From NCBI RefSeq assembly GCF_011320225.1, contig NZ_JAAOEN010000007.1, positions 62,001-126,000 on the forward strand: a stretch of DNA of 64,000 nucleotides, given 5' to 3'. Numbering within the stretch: position 1 is the stretch's first letter; each line of letters starts with the position of its first letter. A program made the translations under genes and the position numbers. The notes under the pieces were generated by a model. It had not been told where the DNA came from. It saw nothing but the letters and a program-made list of their open reading frames with translations, and searched no databases. This stretch comes from Phytoactinopolyspora limicola (GTDB lineage: Bacteria > Actinomycetota > Actinomycetes > Jiangellales > Jiangellaceae). Of the stretch, positions 54,566-62,489 are shown piece after piece.

Positions 54566-55149
54566 ATCGCGGCCGTGCTTCTTCCAAGCCTGAGGGCGAG
54601 TCATCGCAGGCCCTTAACGCGAAAACACAGCTGACTTCGGCATGGATCGGACTCGTTGGTGTCGCCATCGGCGCAATATTGGGACTTAGTGGGAGCCTTC
54701 TATTATACTTTCAAGGCAATAATATTCATGATGTTGCCGCACAGAACCGCGTTGCTGACATAAGACGAGCGGCATACAGTGATTTCGTGGCACAGACTCA
54801 AAGTGTGCGGGGCACGTTTACAACATTTCATAATCAGGTAGTCAACGGAGCAAAGGGACAGGAGTTATTTACGCTGTACAATGAAATAATAGCACCTGAG
54901 TTAGTAAAGTATGCCCGCGTCGCATCTAGCATTGAACTTGTCGCTCCGCCGAGTGTCGGAGATGCATCCCGCAAGGTGAGTCTAGTGCGAGATCGCTTCA
55001 GTGAATTGGCGTTTCGCTCCATCGAATCCAAGGATGGTGAGAGCGGCCCTGTCGTGCCATATTCTCAGGACGAATTCGAGTCGATACTCGATGATTTCGA
55101 CCGCGCAGTACGCGATTTTACAAATGAAGCGAGGGCTAGCTCAGTTTAA
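54562..55149 (+). CDS. Hypothetical membrane-anchored protein
   Basis: 195 residues from a GTG with GGAGG about 5 bases before. One membrane helix near residues 27-50 (AWIGLVGVAIGAILGLSGSLLLYF) is followed by a helical domain of about 140 residues (DIRRAAYSDFVAQTQSVRGTF...). Clearly more AT-rich than the flanks, so probably acquired separately. Similar helical anchor proteins are widespread in actinobacteria, but their role is unknown. Confidence 0.65.
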   Translation: MNRGRASSKPEGESSQALNAKTQLTSAWIGLVGVAIGAILGLSGSLLLYFQGNNIHDVAAQNRVADIRRAAYSDFVAQTQSVRGTFTTFHNQVVNGAKGQELFTLYNEIIAPELVKYARVASSIELVAPPSVGDASRKVSLVRDRFSELAFRSIESKDGESGPVVPYSQDEFESILDDFDRAVRDFTNEARASSV

Positions 55150-55239
55150 AGCCAAAATACCGCAACCTGAGGCTCAGGGTTTCGGACTATCGCGAATTGA
55201 AAATAGCTAGCCGTTCAGAGTCAAGCTTCTCAAAGTGAT

Positions 55240-55860
55240 TTAACCCGCGAGCATTGGCTCGCCTGGCACGTGTGGCGCCACACCCGACGCGACAACAAGT
55301 ACGTCACCGTGATCATCGATCTGACCGGCATCCGCGATGGCGCCGGCCAGCCAGGCTGCTGGACATGGTCGAGGGCCGCTCCAAGCAGGTGCTCAAGACC
55401 TGGCTCGCCGAACGCGACGGGTCCAGCAGGACATCCATAACCACCGCAGCCGCAAGAGCGACCCGCTCCACGGTGCACCACGGACGCTGCACACCGGAGT
55501 CGATCTGCTCACCGACAAGCAGAACGACCGACTGAGCGCCCTGTTCGCTGACGACCAGCATGTCGAGGTCAAGGCCACCTCGGGGATATACCAACGCATG
55601 CTCGCCGCCTACCGCGAGCAGGACCGACGCTGTGGTCGTGAGCTGATAGTCAAGCTGATCGACTCGGTCAGCCACGCCGTGCCGAACGCGCTGAGCGAAG
55701 TCATCGCGCTCGGCCGGACACTGAACAAGAGGTCCGCAGACGTCCTGGCCCACTTCGACTGGCCCGGCACATCCAACGGCCCGACCGAGGCCATCAGCGG
55801 CCGACTCGAACACCTCTACGGCTCCGCCCTCGGATTCCGCAACCTCACCAACTACATCGC
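55240..55860 (+). pseudogene. ISL3-family transposase, 5' part (interrupted)
   Basis: Pieces of an ISL3 transposase: NKYVTVIIDLTGIRDG (about 55296-55340), LLDMVEGRSKQVLKTWLAER, then in another frame RRVQQDIHNHRSRKSDPL, HTGVDLLTDKQNDRLSALF, and GPTEAISGRLEHLYGSALGFRNLTNYIA up to 55860. The N-terminus and about 60 internal residues are missing, so it was already defective. A RIT element is inserted after NYIA; the coding sequence resumes at 59009. Confidence 0.8.
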
Positions 55861-55886
55861 TTATGTCGACTTCCGCATAAGCGATG
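55855..55886. repeat. Inverted core-like site at RIT left end
   Basis: CATCGCTTATG at 55855-55865 and CATAAGCGATG at 55876-55886 are exact inverted copies around a 10-bp spacer, the layout of a tyrosine-recombinase crossover site. The outer six bases come from the target transposase on one side and the terminal repeat on the other. Confidence 0.65.
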
Positions 55887-55969
55887 GTATGTCGCCTTCA
55901 TCGTTATGTTGACCAGCTCCGTGTGCGCCCCTGCTCGGGCCGGGATCAGCGGTTGATCCGGCAACATAA
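55881..55969 (+). repeat. RIT terminal inverted repeat, left
   Basis: 89 bp, inverted relative to 58919-59008. The two differ by one substitution (near 55929) and one missing base near the inner end. The outer end is GCGATGGTATGTCGCC. Confidence 0.9.
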
Positions 55970-55980
55970 TCGTCCGGGTG

Positions 55981-56976
55981 TTACCTGCTCTTGAGGAAGG
56001 CGATGAGAGCGTCTGACGCCTGGTAGCGGGCGGGTGGCCGCTCGTCGAGGGTGGGGACGCGTCCGAGGGTCCGTCGCTTGAGTTCCAGGTCGGCGTGGAA
56101 GTAGATCTGCGTGGTCTGGATGTTCGCGTGTCCGAGCCAGAGCGCGATGCTCGCGGTGTCGATTCCGGCGTGCAGCAGGCTCATCGCGCAGGTGTGCCGC
56201 AGCGTGTGCGGGGTGACATTCTTCCCGGCCAGCGAAGGACACCGCTGTGCCGCGGTCGTGGTGTGCCGGGTGACGAGCTTGCCGACCGCGGCCCTGGTCA
56301 GCGGTGTCCCACTGCTGGTCGGGAACACTGGCCCGTCCGGCGCCGGAGAGAGCTCGCCGAGCCAGGCGGCCAGGAGCTTGACGGTGTTCTTCTGCAGCGG
56401 GATCACGCGCTGTTTACGGCCCTTCCCGACGCATTCGAGTTGGCTATGCGGGCCGAGCTGGATGCTGTCGATGCGCAGGCTGGCCAGTTCGCTGACGCGG
56501 AGTCCGGTCTGGATGCCCAGGTGCAGCAGGAGCCGGTCGCGACGGCCGAGCCAGGTGCTGGTGTCGGGAGCGGCGATGAGCGCTTCGGCCTCGGGGGCGG
56601 TGAGGAACGAGACGAGCGTGGTCTTCGTGCGTTTCGCGGGGATCGCGAGGACCTGGCTGATCGTGGAGATCGCGTCCGGTGCCCGGTAGCTGGCGTAGCT
56701 GAAGAACGACCGCAGCGCGGCGCGGCGGGCGTTGCGGGTGGCGGCGGAGTTCCCGCGCTCGGTTTCCAGGTGTTGGAGGAACCCGCCGATCAGGTCCGCG
56801 TCCAGGTCGGCCAGCGCCAACGCGGACGGAGCGATGCCGGTGGCCTGCTGGGCGTAGGTCAGCAGGAGTCGGAACGTGTCGGCGTAGGCGGCTTTCGTGT
56901 GGACGCTGGCGTTCAGGTGCCGGTCGAGCTTGTCGGTGAAGAACCGTTGCAGCAGCGGCGCGAGGTCACTCATCAT
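55981..56976 (-). CDS. RIT tyrosine recombinase, third gene
   Basis: 331 residues. Integrase domain with the catalytic Arg in TGLRVSELASL, HxxR in HTLRHTCAMSLLHAG, and LGHANIQTTQIYFHAD with the last His and the Tyr nucleophile. The N-terminal SAM-like domain (LDRHLNASVHTKAAYADTF) binds core DNA. Overlaps the middle gene by 11 bases; the ATG at 56973 is an equal start. All five key residues are present. Confidence 0.88.
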   Translation of the reverse strand: MMSDLAPLLQRFFTDKLDRHLNASVHTKAAYADTFRLLLTYAQQATGIAPSALALADLDADLIGGFLQHLETERGNSAATRNARRAALRSFFSYASYRAPDAISTISQVLAIPAKRTKTTLVSFLTAPEAEALIAAPDTSTWLGRRDRLLLHLGIQTGLRVSELASLRIDSIQLGPHSQLECVGKGRKQRVIPLQKNTVKLLAAWLGELSPAPDGPVFPTSSGTPLTRAAVGKLVTRHTTTAAQRCPSLAGKNVTPHTLRHTCAMSLLHAGIDTASIALWLGHANIQTTQIYFHADLELKRRTLGRVPTLDERPPARYQASDALIAFLKSR

Positions 56977-57901
56977 CGCCCCCGCTCGCGTGGATGCGTT
57001 CGGCGAGAGCGGCTGCGAGTTCTGGAGTGTTCGACAGATACCAGTAGGTCGCTTCCGGGCCGACGTGCCCGAGCCAGGCTGACAGCACCGGCATCATCGC
57101 GTCGACGTCGCCGCCGGCGCGGACGTGACCGATCAGGGTGTTCGTCGCGAACGAGTGCCGGAAGTCGTGCAACCTGGCGGCCGGTTCGGTCGGGCCGCCG
57201 GCGAGGCCGGCTGCCTCTCGTATTTCGCGGAAGGTGTTCCCCGCGGTGGAGCGGGCGATCCGGGTGCCGCGGCGGGCGACGAACACCGCCGTCGTCTTCG
57301 GGACCGGGAACGTCCGATCGCGCATCCGCTGATATCTCTGGATCGCGGCCATCGTCGTCGCGTGGAGTGGGACGAGCCGGGACTTGCCGAACTTGGTATC
57401 GGTGACCCGTGCCCATCCGCTGCCGTCACCGGCCTCGTCGTCGGTGGCGATGTCGTCGTCGTTCAGGTTCCGGGCCTCGCTGATCCGCATCCCCGTCGCC
57501 GTCAGCAGCCCGAGGAGTGTCTGCCAGGACGCTGCACGGACTCGTGGAGTCAGTGTCCCTGCCGCGACCAGCAGAGCATCGATCTGCCCACTGGTGAAGA
57601 TCAGCGGGCGAGGACGATGAGCGCCGTAGGGTCGCCCGTCGAGAACGGGAACCTCTGTCGCGGCGTCGAACCACGCGACGTGCTCAGCGAACTGGCGGAC
57701 GTAGTTCAACCGTTCCAGCACCGTGCCGCGGGAGAACTGTGATGCCCACGCGGTCGCCAGATCACGGCGGATCGTGGGCTCGCCGGCCTCTTCCATCCAG
57801 CAGACGAATCCGTCCAGTGCCTTGCCCGTCGCGGTCAGCTTGAACCCCAGCGCCCGCCTGGTCGCCAGGTAACCGTCCAGGAGGTCACGCAGCCCGCTCA
57901 T
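56966..57901 (-). CDS. RIT tyrosine recombinase, middle gene
   Basis: 311 residues from the ATG at 57901, overlapping the first gene's stop as ATGA. Catalytic motifs TGMRISEARNL, LHDFRHSFATN and WLGHVGPEATYWYLSNTPEL carry Arg, HxxR and His/Tyr. The N-terminal part is SAM-like. It is the shortest of the three and resembles the second-position protein of RIT sets. Confidence 0.88.
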   Translation of the reverse strand: MSGLRDLLDGYLATRRALGFKLTATGKALDGFVCWMEEAGEPTIRRDLATAWASQFSRGTVLERLNYVRQFAEHVAWFDAATEVPVLDGRPYGAHRPRPLIFTSGQIDALLVAAGTLTPRVRAASWQTLLGLLTATGMRISEARNLNDDDIATDDEAGDGSGWARVTDTKFGKSRLVPLHATTMAAIQRYQRMRDRTFPVPKTTAVFVARRGTRIARSTAGNTFREIREAAGLAGGPTEPAARLHDFRHSFATNTLIGHVRAGGDVDAMMPVLSAWLGHVGPEATYWYLSNTPELAAALAERIHASGGDDE

Positions 57902-58836
57902 CGTGCCCACCTGCCCGACGCGGCAGCAGGCCACTCGGGGACGAGCTGGGTGAGCCGGTTCTTGTCGACCTTGGTGTAGATCGCGGTCGTGCGCGGATGC
58001 GCGTGTCGCAGCAGCCCCTGAACCTCCTGCAACGTCGCTCCGGAGGCGAGCATCCCGGTCGCGAACGTGTGCCGCAGCCGATGCGGGCCGAACTTCTCCA
58101 CCCCGGCTTTGATGCAGATCTGCCGGACGGTCCCGCAGACGCCGTTGGAGCTCAGCGGCTGGACCGGATCGATCACCGTCCAGAACACCTCATCGCCGGC
58201 GACCCTGCCGCCGCGGCCGTGGAGCACATAGTCCTCCAGCGCCTGGCCGACCTCGTCGGGCAGCGGGAGTTCATCGACCCGGTCGCCTTTGCCCCGGATG
58301 CGCAGGCTTCCGGTGCGCCAGCCGATGTCATCAAGCCGCAAGCCTGCGATCTCGCATGCGCGCAGCCCGAGCCCGGTGAGCAGCAGCAGGATCGCCCGGT
58401 CGCGGAGCCCTTTCGCCGAACGCAGATCAAGCGTGTCGAACAGCGCCTCGATCGTGCCCGCCGGCACCGGGTCCGGGATCGACGAGAGCCGCCACGCCGC
58501 CGCATGCGGCACCACCCCCGACAAGTCCTGCCCCGTCCGCCCGGAGCGATGGCAGTACTGCAGGAACGAGCGCAGCATCACCAGCTGCTTGCCCAGCGTC
58601 GAAGCCTTCAACCCGCGCGCGGCTTCCAGGTTCACCCACTCGATCACCGTCGCCGCCGCCAGCTTCCGCAGCGACTGATCGACCGGCGCGGGCAGCCACT
58701 CCACGAACCCCGCCACCCGGGCGGTGTATGCGGCTGCGGTGCGCTCCTGCGCCGACCGCTCCCGCAGTAGCCACCCCTCGAACTCGTCCAGCACGCCTCG
58801 CGCGTCGGCGCGGCGCTGATCACGATGAATCGCCAT
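57898..58836 (-). CDS. RIT tyrosine recombinase, first gene
   Basis: 312 residues. Catalytic motifs LLTGLGLRACEIAGLRLDD (Arg), GPHRLRHTFATGML (HxxR) and LLRHAHPRTTAIYTKVDK (His and Tyr). N-terminal core-binding domain with TAAAYTARVAGFVEWL. It starts about 80 bp inside the right terminal repeat, where the promoter must lie. Confidence 0.88.
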   Translation of the reverse strand: MAIHRDQRRADARGVLDEFEGWLLRERSAQERTAAAYTARVAGFVEWLPAPVDQSLRKLAAATVIEWVNLEAARGLKASTLGKQLVMLRSFLQYCHRSGRTGQDLSGVVPHAAAWRLSSIPDPVPAGTIEALFDTLDLRSAKGLRDRAILLLLTGLGLRACEIAGLRLDDIGWRTGSLRIRGKGDRVDELPLPDEVGQALEDYVLHGRGGRVAGDEVFWTVIDPVQPLSSNGVCGTVRQICIKAGVEKFGPHRLRHTFATGMLASGATLQEVQGLLRHAHPRTTAIYTKVDKNRLTQLVPEWPAAASGRWAR

Positions 58837-58918
58837 CTCGGTCCTCCTCGACCTGATGCTGGGCGATCCCAGCGACCGCCCAGTCAGATCAAGCGAACCC
58901 CGACGCGACCGCGCACGG

Positions 58919-59008
58919 TTATGTTGACCGGATCAACCGCTGATCCCGGCCCGAGCAGGAGCGCACACGGAGCTGGTCAACATAACGATGAAGGCGACAT
59001 ACCATCGC
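58919..59008 (-). repeat. RIT terminal inverted repeat, right
   Basis: 90 bp, partner of the left repeat. Its outer end (ACCATCGC) shares ATCGC with the target transposase sequence. Confidence 0.9.
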
Positions 59009-59077
59009 CAGAGCCCTCCTGGAAACCGGCGGCGCCAGCCCTCCCTATCAGCCCGCGCCACACCCGCATCTGTGAAG
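59009..59077 (+). pseudogene. ISL3-family transposase, 3' end
   Basis: Continues the transposase after the RIT insertion: the target codons encode RALLETGGASPP then end in TGA at 59075-59077. The join with 55860 is in frame (NYIA-RALLE). Confidence 0.8.
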
Positions 59078-59164
59078 AGCCGAATAGTGGCCGGAATCAC
59101 GCCCCGGGCACCGTGGCAGGCCCCGAGCCGTGGTCGGTATCGAGATATCCAGGTTGGCCTGCGC

Positions 59165-59553
59165 GGAGAGCAATGTACCCCAATGCTGTCGGCGATCGAT
59201 ACCCTAATCTCGCTCATCGGCTCTGGGTACTGCAGCTGCCGTCCGGTGTTGCCGACCTCAACAGCCCGGTCACCGCACCCGACGTACAGCGCTACATCCA
59301 GTCACCCGGCGTAGGCAGCATCGAACGCATCAAGCTGTCCCGGCTCGCCTGGGACATCAGCGGCTCAGAGTTTGCCGGTCGCCATCAGCAGTACGAGATC
59401 TTCTACGCCGGCGCTCCGTTCGTAGTAAGAGGCGTCTACACGTTCCACAACTTTGGCTATGACGAGCACGTCGCCAGGCTTGACGAGTTTTTAGCGACCT
59501 ACGGTACCGACGCACAGCCGAATCGGACCGCGACTACTAGCCGGGAGGTATGA
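59165..59553 (+). pseudogene. 4-hydroxyphenylacetate 3-monooxygenase (HpaB) C-terminal fragment
   Basis: Only the last ~110 residues of an HpaB-type flavin monooxygenase remain: NSPVTAPDVQRYIQ, then IERIKLSRLAWDISGSEFAGRHQQYEIFYAG. The substrate and flavin domains are absent. The 5' end is lost near the ISL3 end. The stop overlaps the next ATG, so this was the start of an operon with the cupin and reductase genes. Confidence 0.75.
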
Positions 59554-59927
59554 GCATGGCCAAGCCGGAGATCGAGTTCACTCCCACCTCGTCGGTGCCG
59601 TTCCGGCCGTGTGATCCACCGATAGACGGGCTCTCCGAGGCGGTCCTGGCGCGCAACGGCACCGACGGCACGATCACCCGCATACTGCGGTTCGAGCCGG
59701 GAACCGACACATCCCCAATCGGAACACTCACTCACGACTTCTGGGAGGAGGTGTACATCTTTGAGGGCTCATTCGTAGACCTTCGGCTCGGCCGCACCTT
59801 CCGGACCGGTGACTGGGCCACCCGCCCGCCTGGGATGGAGCACGGTCCATGGTTCTCACCAGACGGAGCCAAGATGTTCGAGGTCAGGTACACCCAGCCG
59901 GCAGCAGACGGGGGAGATAGGCGATGA
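59550..59927 (+). CDS. Cupin-domain protein
   Basis: 125 residues from the ATG at 59550 (ATGA overlap); the ATG at 59556 has better spacing from GGGAGG. Single cupin: PIGTLTHDFWEEVYIFEGSFVDLRLGRTFRTGDWATRPPGMEHGPWFSPDG, with His and Glu residues for a metal. It may be an isomerase or a sensor of an aromatic pathway. It is intact, but the partner genes on both sides are broken. Confidence 0.75.
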   Translation: MSMAKPEIEFTPTSSVPFRPCDPPIDGLSEAVLARNGTDGTITRILRFEPGTDTSPIGTLTHDFWEEVYIFEGSFVDLRLGRTFRTGDWATRPPGMEHGPWFSPDGAKMFEVRYTQPAADGGDRR

Positions 59928-60444
59928 TGACCGACACCTTCATCGAGCCAGACAGCGCCATCATGCGTCGGACCATGGGGCGCTTCCTGACCGGTGTCGC
60001 AGTGGTCACCGCCGCCCACGACGAAGCACTCGTGGGGATGACGATCAACTCGCTCACCTCGATCAGTCTCGAACCGCCGATCCTCATGATCGCGCTGAAC
60101 CAAAACACCCGAACCGGCGATGCTGTGCTGCACAGCGGGCAGTTCGCCATCTCCATCCTGGGCGCCAAACAAGAAGCGGTCGCGCGTCAGTTCGCGGTCC
60201 GAGGCGAACGCGGTTCGAGGCGGGCGAATTCGACACCACCACCTGCGGCCTGCCGACCATCCGCGGAGCACTCTCCCAAGTCGAATGCCGCGTGCTCAAG
60301 CATGACAACATCGGGGATCACCAGGTCTTCTTCGGTCGAGTCATGGGCTGCCGGGACCGCGACGGCGAAGGGCTCGCGTTCAACGCCGGCGCGTTCGGAG
60401 CCTTCCGCGATTTCCGCCACGACACGATGCCATGGACATTCTGA
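59924..60444 (+). pseudogene. Flavin reductase (HpaC-like), frameshifted
   Basis: The first half (MRRTMGRFLTGVAVVTAAHDEALVGMTINSLTSISLEPPILMIAL) is the FMN-binding fold of HpaC-type reductases. The second half (FEAGEFDTTTCGLPTIRGALSQVECRVLKHDNIGDHQVFFGRV) is in another frame, reached by a shift near 60205-60215. It would have supplied reduced flavin to the HpaB-like oxygenase. Confidence 0.75.
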
Positions 60445-60491
60445 CCTGCTCCCTCCTGGTGCCACGCCCGCCCTCCACCTCAGGGATCTCG

Positions 60492-60780
60492 ATGAGTCAA
60501 GAAGACCGATGCACCTATCCACTCGACGCGGCGCCACCGGTCGCCGACGATCCCACCCAGACCGCGTACACGCAACACATGGGATCGCGCCGCTAAACCG
60601 ACGTCCAATACGCCATCCTGTCCGGATACCGCCCACTGCTACTCGACCTCACGGTGCCTCAGACCGACAGCCGCCCGCCACTGGTGATCATCGTGCATGG
60701 AGGCGCCTGGCTAACCGGCAGCCACAAGCGGGCTCTGGGGCTAGGCACCTCCGTCGGCCAGTTCATGACCTGGAACGGAC
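60492..60780 (+). pseudogene. Alpha/beta-hydrolase fragment with in-frame stop
   Basis: From the ATG at 60492 the frame runs to a TAA at 60594-60596 and then continues in frame to the oxyanion motif VIIVHGGAWLTGSHKRALG. This matches the start of an esterase/lipase of the alpha/beta-hydrolase type. The catalytic Ser, Asp and His parts are gone; similarity stops near 60780 at the module boundary. It is the last piece of the decayed catabolic cluster. Confidence 0.65.
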
Positions 60781-60806
60781 TGAGCCGTGTTCAGGGGCCC
60801 AAGTCT

Positions 60807-61235
60807 TTAGGCGGTTTTGGCAGCGCCGACAGCTCGGTTTCCGAGCTGTCGCGCGACCATCCCAGCGCAGGACGGCGCGCAACGGATCACCCGTCGCCGT
60901 TCTGTATAGGGAGAAGTGGCAAGGTCGACACACAGGGCAGGTGCCCACCCGTCAAGGGTCATCAACCCCGGAGCGGCGGCGTGATCGCCACCGCCGATTC
61001 CTCGATCGGTCACCCCAACCCCGGGATGCGGCAAGGTCGTGAAGATCTCGATGGGAGTTGGCTCGAAGCTGACCTCGCGCAATGCGCCCATCAACTCTCT
61101 CCCGAACGCCATGTGCACCTCAGTGAGATGACGTCTCAGGCAGGTGACCGCCGAGATCGCGTCGTCGACGTTCAACTCGATGTCGCGGCGGCACGCCGGT
61201 GCCGGACATCGCGCAATAGTTTGCCTCGACTCCAT
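60807..61235 (-). CDS. C2H2-like small protein of GntR module, copy 2
   Basis: 142 residues from the ATG at 61235. CPAPAC and LRRHLTEVH form a possible zinc site. It is homologous to the protein at 13622-13951 over the first ~95 residues, but the last 45 residues (DLATSPYTERRR...) differ and may come from the adjoining junction DNA. A degenerate LexA-like site lies 11 bp upstream, at the same distance as in copy 1. Function unknown. Confidence 0.65.
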   Translation of the reverse strand: MESRQTIARCPAPACRRDIELNVDDAISAVTCLRRHLTEVHMAFGRELMGALREVSFEPTPIEIFTTLPHPGVGVTDRGIGGGDHAAAPGLMTLDGWAPALCVDLATSPYTERRRVIRCAPSCAGMVARQLGNRAVGAAKTA

Positions 61236-61245
61236 CAACCAACTG

Positions 61246-61261
61246 TCGAACTTATTTTCTA
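61246..61261 (-). promoter_or_regulatory. Degenerate LexA-like box
   Basis: TCGAAC-TTAT-TTTCTA at the position matching the copy-1 site. The first half-site is perfect; the second has two mismatches. The sequence after it (TTGTCACTTTGATCTCT) is also conserved with copy 1. Confidence 0.4.
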
Positions 61262-61502
61262 TTTTGTCACTTTGATCTCTAAACTCCCGCGCACACTGCC
61301 CGACACGGGCACATCAGCTACCACCCTTTGAGAGTGCGCCCCCGCTGCCCGATGGCCAGCATAGTGCGGCGCCATGTGCAGAGAGGAGCAGCGGCCCGAC
61401 CTGCGGAACACCAGGCCCATCCACCCACGATTCCGTCCACCCGAGAACCCGATGCTGCGCTGCCACAGCAAGGACACAGGGTCGCGGAGGGCGAACGCTG
61501 AT

Positions 61503-61787
61503 CTAACCCGCCCAGGAGCCGTAGCGCCCCTTGGCATCCATGAGAAGTCCGGCGAGCCGTTCGGCCATTTCCCAGGACAGGATCGCCTTGCCGTACGGGC
61601 TGAATTGCCGTGCCGCCAGCGTGAGCACGCAGTACGGCCGCTTGGCGTCGGCTTCGGCGGTCACCGCGACCGCGAAGACGCTCGCGTTGCGGGCGAGCAT
61701 GACCTCACCAATGTGGGCAGTATGCAGACCGCTGTGACCGGCCTGGTCGGAGAAGTCACACCACCGAGGACATCGTCGCTCGCGCAT
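61503..61787 (-). CDS. Conserved small protein of GntR module, copy 2
   Basis: 94 residues, very similar to 14061-14333 (PRWCDFSDQAGHSGLHTAHIGEVMLARNASVFAVAVTAEADAK). The Cys and His positions are conserved. The ATG shares a base with the regulator's stop (TGATG). No family recognised. The conserved pairing with a GntR-type protein in two places suggests joint action. Confidence 0.75.
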   Translation of the reverse strand: MRERRCPRWCDFSDQAGHSGLHTAHIGEVMLARNASVFAVAVTAEADAKRPYCVLTLAARQFSPYGKAILSWEMAERLAGLLMDAKGRYGSWAG

Positions 61788-62050
61788 CAGGACTCACCAC
61801 CCAGACCAGCGACGACGAAGGTCCCTTTGGCCCGTAGCGTGACCACCACACCACGTCGCCGCAGATCTTCGAGGGCGCGACGGACGGTGCCGATCGAGAC
61901 ACCCAACATCGAGGCAAGCGCACGCTCACCCGGCAACCTCGTCCCAGGTGCGAGGTTCTGGGCCTCAATCACCGACCCGAGGTGATCCGTGACCCGGCGG
62001 TGGACGTAACCAGGGGCGCCGTCATCGGGGTCGAACTCTTCCCACATCAT
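61787..62050 (-). CDS. GntR-type DNA-binding protein (intact)
   Basis: 87 residues made only of a GntR winged helix: YVHRRVTDHLGSVIEAQNLAPGTRLPGERALASMLGVSIGTVRRALEDLRRRGVVVTLRAKGTFVV. The effector domain of normal GntR proteins is absent, as in small element-borne GntR regulators of actinobacterial plasmids. It overlaps the gene before it and the gene after it. It probably represses transfer or excision genes. Confidence 0.85.
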   Translation of the reverse strand: MMWEEFDPDDGAPGYVHRRVTDHLGSVIEAQNLAPGTRLPGERALASMLGVSIGTVRRALEDLRRRGVVVTLRAKGTFVVAGLGGES

Positions 62051-62283
62051 GCACCGCCCCGATCGGCCCCGTCGCTCTCGCCCCGCCTGCCGGACCGCGA
62101 ACCCGCGCCACGACGGGCACGATCAGAGGTAGCTGCGATATCGGCGTTGCTGAGCAGCAAATCCAGGCACATGATCTCGCGCTGCAGATCCCACAAGGCC
62201 GACTGCACCTCAGCCTCGGCCTGAGCCACCCGGTCCACCTGGCGAGTCACAGCCCGATCTCCATCACCCGGCATGGCCACCAC
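62047..62283 (-). CDS. Small helical protein before GntR
   Basis: 78 residues from the ATG at 62283 (MVAMPGDGDRA). The centre is a helix (VDRVAQAEAEVQSALWDLQREIMCLDLLL) of coiled-coil type and the C-terminus is Arg/Gly-rich. The stop overlaps the GntR ATG (ATGA). No counterpart of this gene is seen in copy 1. No family recognised. Confidence 0.6.
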   Translation of the reverse strand: MVAMPGDGDRAVTRQVDRVAQAEAEVQSALWDLQREIMCLDLLLSNADIAATSDRARRGAGSRSGRRGESDGADRGGA

Positions 62284-62357
62284 CCCGCATCGTCACCAGC
62301 GGGCCTTCGCCCTGCCCCAGGGCAGGCGTGATCGATAGGGTGTGTCCCATGGTTCTC

Positions 62358-62422
62358 AACCTCCAAGCAGGTTGGGTTCCTAGGTCTTGGGTGGCGTTGG
62401 CGCGCCGCCCAAGACCGCCTAG
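62358..62422. repeat. Two adjacent inverted repeats
   Basis: CAACCT/AGGTTG around 62358-62375, and an imperfect pair at 62380-62396 and 62403-62422 (core CTTGGGTGGCG with CGCCGCCCAAG). With the palindrome that follows they make a highly folded 120-bp stretch before the excisionase-like gene. Confidence 0.6.
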
Positions 62423-62434
62423 TTGTCGCTCTTC

Positions 62435-62476
62435 AGTCTACAGCGGATTCGCTGCGCAGCAAATCCGCTGTAGACT
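62435..62476. repeat. 42-bp near-perfect palindrome
   Basis: AGTCTACAGCGGATT at 62435-62449 is the exact reverse complement of 62462-62476, and the bases between (GCTGCGCAGC) are themselves a palindrome. Only one base pair (C/A) breaks the 21-bp symmetry. It ends 13 bp before the GTG at 62490, so it covers the promoter or start site of the next gene. Confidence 0.85.
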
Positions 62477-62489
62477 AGCGTTATCTGCC

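Larger units (their letters stand above)
55861..59008 (-). mobile_element. RIT (recombinase-in-trio) element
   Basis: A 3.1-kb element with three tyrosine recombinase genes in one overlapping row, bounded by near-perfect ~89-bp terminal inverted repeats (55881-55969 and 58919-59008). This is the definition of a RIT element. It splits an ISL3 transposase: removing 55861-59008 rejoins NYIA with RALLETGG in frame. A 20-bp segment (55861-55880) sits between target and left repeat only. All three recombinases appear complete, so the element may be active. Confidence 0.88.

Noticed and set aside
55981-58836. Integrase of the ICE itself
   Set aside because: The three recombinases are enclosed by their own terminal repeats and form a RIT; they are not next to the tRNA att scar.
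58825-59553. 242-codon plus-strand frame
   Set aside because: Its first part crosses the RIT terminal repeat and the transposase end in the wrong frame; only the HpaB-like part from about 59165 is real.
62328-62489. Longer start for the excisionase-like protein
   Set aside because: The extension would translate through the 42-bp palindrome; the GTG at 62490 matches the usual length of the family.
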